A stretch of 64,000 nucleotides of DNA from SCGC-AAA076-P13 sp964276235. GTDB taxonomy: Bacteria; Pseudomonadota; Gammaproteobacteria; Magnimaribacterales; D2472. Positions 62,296 through 64,000 of the stretch are shown piece by piece (the first letter of the stretch is position 1; each line of letters starts with the position of its first letter). The position numbers and the translations under genes were made by a program. Under the pieces are notes generated by a model, which was not told where the DNA came from, made no database searches, and saw nothing but the letters and a program-made list of their open reading frames with translations. Location of the stretch: NCBI GenBank assembly GCA_964276235.1, contig CAXYEK010000001.1:310001-374000 (forward strand), read 5' to 3'.

Positions 62296-62311
62296 GGGGG
62301 GTATATTAGCA
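62287..62311 (-). promoter_or_regulatory. CsoR-type operator and extended -10 promoter of the metal operon
   Basis: TATACCCATGGGGGGTATA (62287-62305) is a near-palindrome with the C/G-tract flanked by TATA ends, the form of known CsoR/FrmR-family operators (I recall ATACCC-3-GGGGGTAT for Bacillus CsoR, of the same 17-base length). On the minus strand it is directly preceded by TGCTAATAT (62311-62303), an extended -10. Its position would block RNA polymerase. The start codon (62295-62293) lies within it. Confidence 0.7.
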
Positions 62312-62319
62312 TACTTGAA

Positions 62320-63666
62320 TTATTCTTTTCTCCAAGAACCCATTTTTAAGGAAAGAATCATCATTACACCATAAATCATCATGGCTCCTGCGGACGAATA
62401 GAAAATTCCTACCAAACCACTTGAGAACCAGTAAACAGCTAATAGGGCTCCTATTGAAGCAATTAAGAATCTTATAAATGTAATTATAATTGGCCATTTC
62501 ATAGCATTAGCTCCTTGAGAAGCAAAAAATAGGGATAACCCTAAGCCTTGGAAAAGATAACAAAATCCTAGTATTTGTATGTATTGCTTTGTAACTAAAA
62601 AAGTAGCCTCATCAGAAGTAAAATAGCTTATCCAAAACTCTGGAGTTAAAGCAAGAGTTATTCCAATAACTGCTGATAATAATCCAGAAGAAACTGATCC
62701 AATAAGACCAATCTTCTCTGCACGCTCCATTTTATTTGCTCCAATATTTGTTCCCACCATGGAGGTCATAGCAGCCCCAATTCCAAAAACAATCGGTATC
62801 ATCAAGAATTCAACTCTCGAACCTATCCCATATCCTGCTAGTGCATTACTTCCAAATTGACCAACAAGTCCTGTGAGTATAAGTACAGTAGCAACTGTAA
62901 AAATTGGATTTAAAGATGCTGGTAAAGCGACGCTAAATATATCCTCAAATAAATCTCTCTCAAAAGATAAGCGTGAGGTTCTTAACCTAATAGCAGAAGA
63001 ATGACTACTGAGTTTTATTATCATAACGAATGACATAAATGCGCCGATTACTACAAGAGATATCGCAGCTCCAACTAAACCTAACTTAGGGAAGCCAAAC
63101 CAGCCAAGGATTAATCCGGCAGAAAGTATAACTTGAAAAAAAGAGGCTACAACTGTCAAAGAAGCAGGAAATTGCATATCACCCATTCCCCGAAGAGAAG
63201 CACTTAAACTTCCTGATAGCCACACAGCAATTCCTCCAGATAAGAAAATAAAACAATAAGATAGAGATTCCTCAAGCATTGCTCCCTTGCCACCTAAAAG
63301 CCTTAAAAGACTTTCACCAAAAAGAAAGAAAATTAATAAAAATGAAAGTGCTCCAAAAGCGGCAAGAAATATAGAATGCCAAATTAATTTTTCAGCTCTT
63401 TCCTTGTCACCAGAGCCGAGGCTTCTAGATATTGCAGATGTGACTGCACCTCCTAATGTTCCAAAGGCCATTTGTTGAGTCAACATTATTGCAGGGAAAG
63501 CTATTGTAATAGCTGCTAAAGAATTAGTTCCTAGCTCACTCACAAACCATAATTCAGCAAGGACAACGACAGCACTTATAAAAAAAGCAATCGTATTTGG
63601 AGCAGACATTCTCACCAATAAAGGAAAAATTGGATCAATTAAAAACTCTTCTGTTCTTTTATCCAT
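62320..63666 (-). CDS. MATE-family efflux transporter
   Basis: A 448-residue, 12-span antiporter. Two homologous halves are visible, with LAAITIAFPAIMLTQQMAFGTLGGAVTSAISRSLGSGD in the first and LAGYGIGSRVEFLMIPIVFGIGAAMTSMVGTNIGANKMERAEKI in the second, the latter typical of the DinF/NorM-like MATE group. It exports cationic drugs or metabolites using sodium or protons. It ends 24 bases before the metal operon's first start on the same strand; the separate promoter between them suggests independent control. Confidence 0.9.
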   Translation of the reverse strand: MDKRTEEFLIDPIFPLLVRMSAPNTIAFFISAVVVLAELWFVSELGTNSLAAITIAFPAIMLTQQMAFGTLGGAVTSAISRSLGSGDKERAEKLIWHSIFLAAFGALSFLLIFFLFGESLLRLLGGKGAMLEESLSYCFIFLSGGIAVWLSGSLSASLRGMGDMQFPASLTVVASFFQVILSAGLILGWFGFPKLGLVGAAISLVVIGAFMSFVMIIKLSSHSSAIRLRTSRLSFERDLFEDIFSVALPASLNPIFTVATVLILTGLVGQFGSNALAGYGIGSRVEFLMIPIVFGIGAAMTSMVGTNIGANKMERAEKIGLIGSVSSGLLSAVIGITLALTPEFWISYFTSDEATFLVTKQYIQILGFCYLFQGLGLSLFFASQGANAMKWPIIITFIRFLIASIGALLAVYWFSSGLVGIFYSSAGAMMIYGVMMILSLKMGSWRKE

Positions 63667-63818
63667 GAACTTCCTATTTGTTGGATTATCTAAATGAGCT
63701 TTGCAGCTATTGGAATTCTATAGTATAAATTTTGAAAAAAATACTTAGTATTTTGTCTGTCTTATATAACACTTTTTTTTATTCTATACTTAACTATCAA
63801 CAACATAGGAAAGTAATC

Positions 63819-63911
63819 ATGGCTAAAGGATTAGATAAACAAAAAAACGAAAAAAAGAAAGGCAAAACTCTTAAAGAAAAAAGAGCAGAGAAGAGAGATA
63901 AAAAGAAGTAA
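63819..63911 (+). CDS. 30-residue lysine-rich small protein
   Basis: ATG 63819, preceded by AGGAAAG, opens a 30-codon frame: MAKGLDKQKNEKKKGKT, then LKEKRAEKRDKKK. It is about half lysine and arginine. Small proteins with an MAKG.DKxK...KTLKEKRA pattern occur in many Bacteria in my recollection, with no known role; nucleic-acid or ribosome binding would suit the charge. A TATACT box lies 29 bases upstream. Good ribosome site and sequence pattern support it over chance. Confidence 0.65.
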   Translation: MAKGLDKQKNEKKKGKTLKEKRAEKRDKKK

Positions 63912-64000
63912 TTTCTTCATAATAATTTTATAAGCATATTCCTTTATGTTTATGTAACTCAAAACCGTCATCCTATATAAGGCACTAAATTATGAGTAAT

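Noticed and set aside
63992..64000. ATGAGTAAT at the right edge with AAGG upstream, possibly the start of another gene.
   Set aside because: Only three codons are inside the window, so nothing can be said about it.

Overview
This 64 kb window is AT-rich (about one third G+C by eye), densely coding chromosomal DNA, with very short intergenic gaps and many stop/start overlaps. Gene content and local order are those of a Gammaproteobacterium: orn/rsgA divergent, miaB-ybeZ-ybeY-ybeX-lnt, tatABC beside ubiEJB, zapA-6S RNA-ygfA, pepP-ubiH, nnrD-tsaE-amiB, dksA/pcnB and tyrS/mepM/anmK/erpA. Compactness, low G+C and frequent TTG starts suggest a streamlined marine lineage such as SAR86; that placement is inference from style, not from a marker-gene comparison. 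No phage, IS element, CRISPR array or rRNA gene is visible.

Layout. 1-5.6 kb: partial metK, then a tkt-pgk-class I aldolase carbon cluster ending in a LOG-family gene. 6.3-11 kb (minus strand): Tat translocase, then ubiquinone genes ubiB/ubiJ/ubiE and rsgA. 11-17.5 kb: orn, miaB, then ybeZ/ybeY/ybeX/lnt and an L,D-transpeptidase. 17.5-22.8 kb: a FadB-like beta-oxidation enzyme, a 307-base gap holding a predicted small RNA and a 28-residue membrane peptide, then gpx, rpiA and ilvA. 22.8-31.4 kb: a DUF5916 outer-membrane protein, ygfA-6S RNA-zapA, pepP-ubiH, a Fur-box-preceded iron-binding lipoprotein, rpmB, sixA-dut and rpmE2. 31.5-44.8 kb: priA, amiB-tsaE-nnrD, a membrane-anchored beta-propeller with an alpha/beta hydrolase, a Nudix/metallo-beta-lactamase pair, acs, a deoxynucleoside kinase, pcnB, and a DksA carrying a histone-H1-like tail. 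44.8-47.7 kb: a PfkB-family kinase and a heme pair (hemL, which reads as frameshifted here, and hemG). 47.8-58.7 kb: erpA, anmK, mepM-like, putA, tyrS, an FKBP and prolyl oligopeptidase.

The right end is the most accessory-looking part: a lone tRNA-Ile(GAT), a small porin, and a five-gene minus-strand metal operon (outer-membrane protein, His-rich HMA protein, MerT-like membrane protein, CsoR-type regulator, PepSY protein). A CsoR-like palindrome covers the first gene's start codon immediately downstream of an extended -10 element. A MATE transporter lies upstream of the operon, and a 30-residue lysine-rich protein ends the window.

The observations most worth following are the metal operon with its start-codon operator, the C-rich-loop small RNA with its neighbouring micropeptide, the DksA/H1 fusion, and the single-base hemL frameshift.
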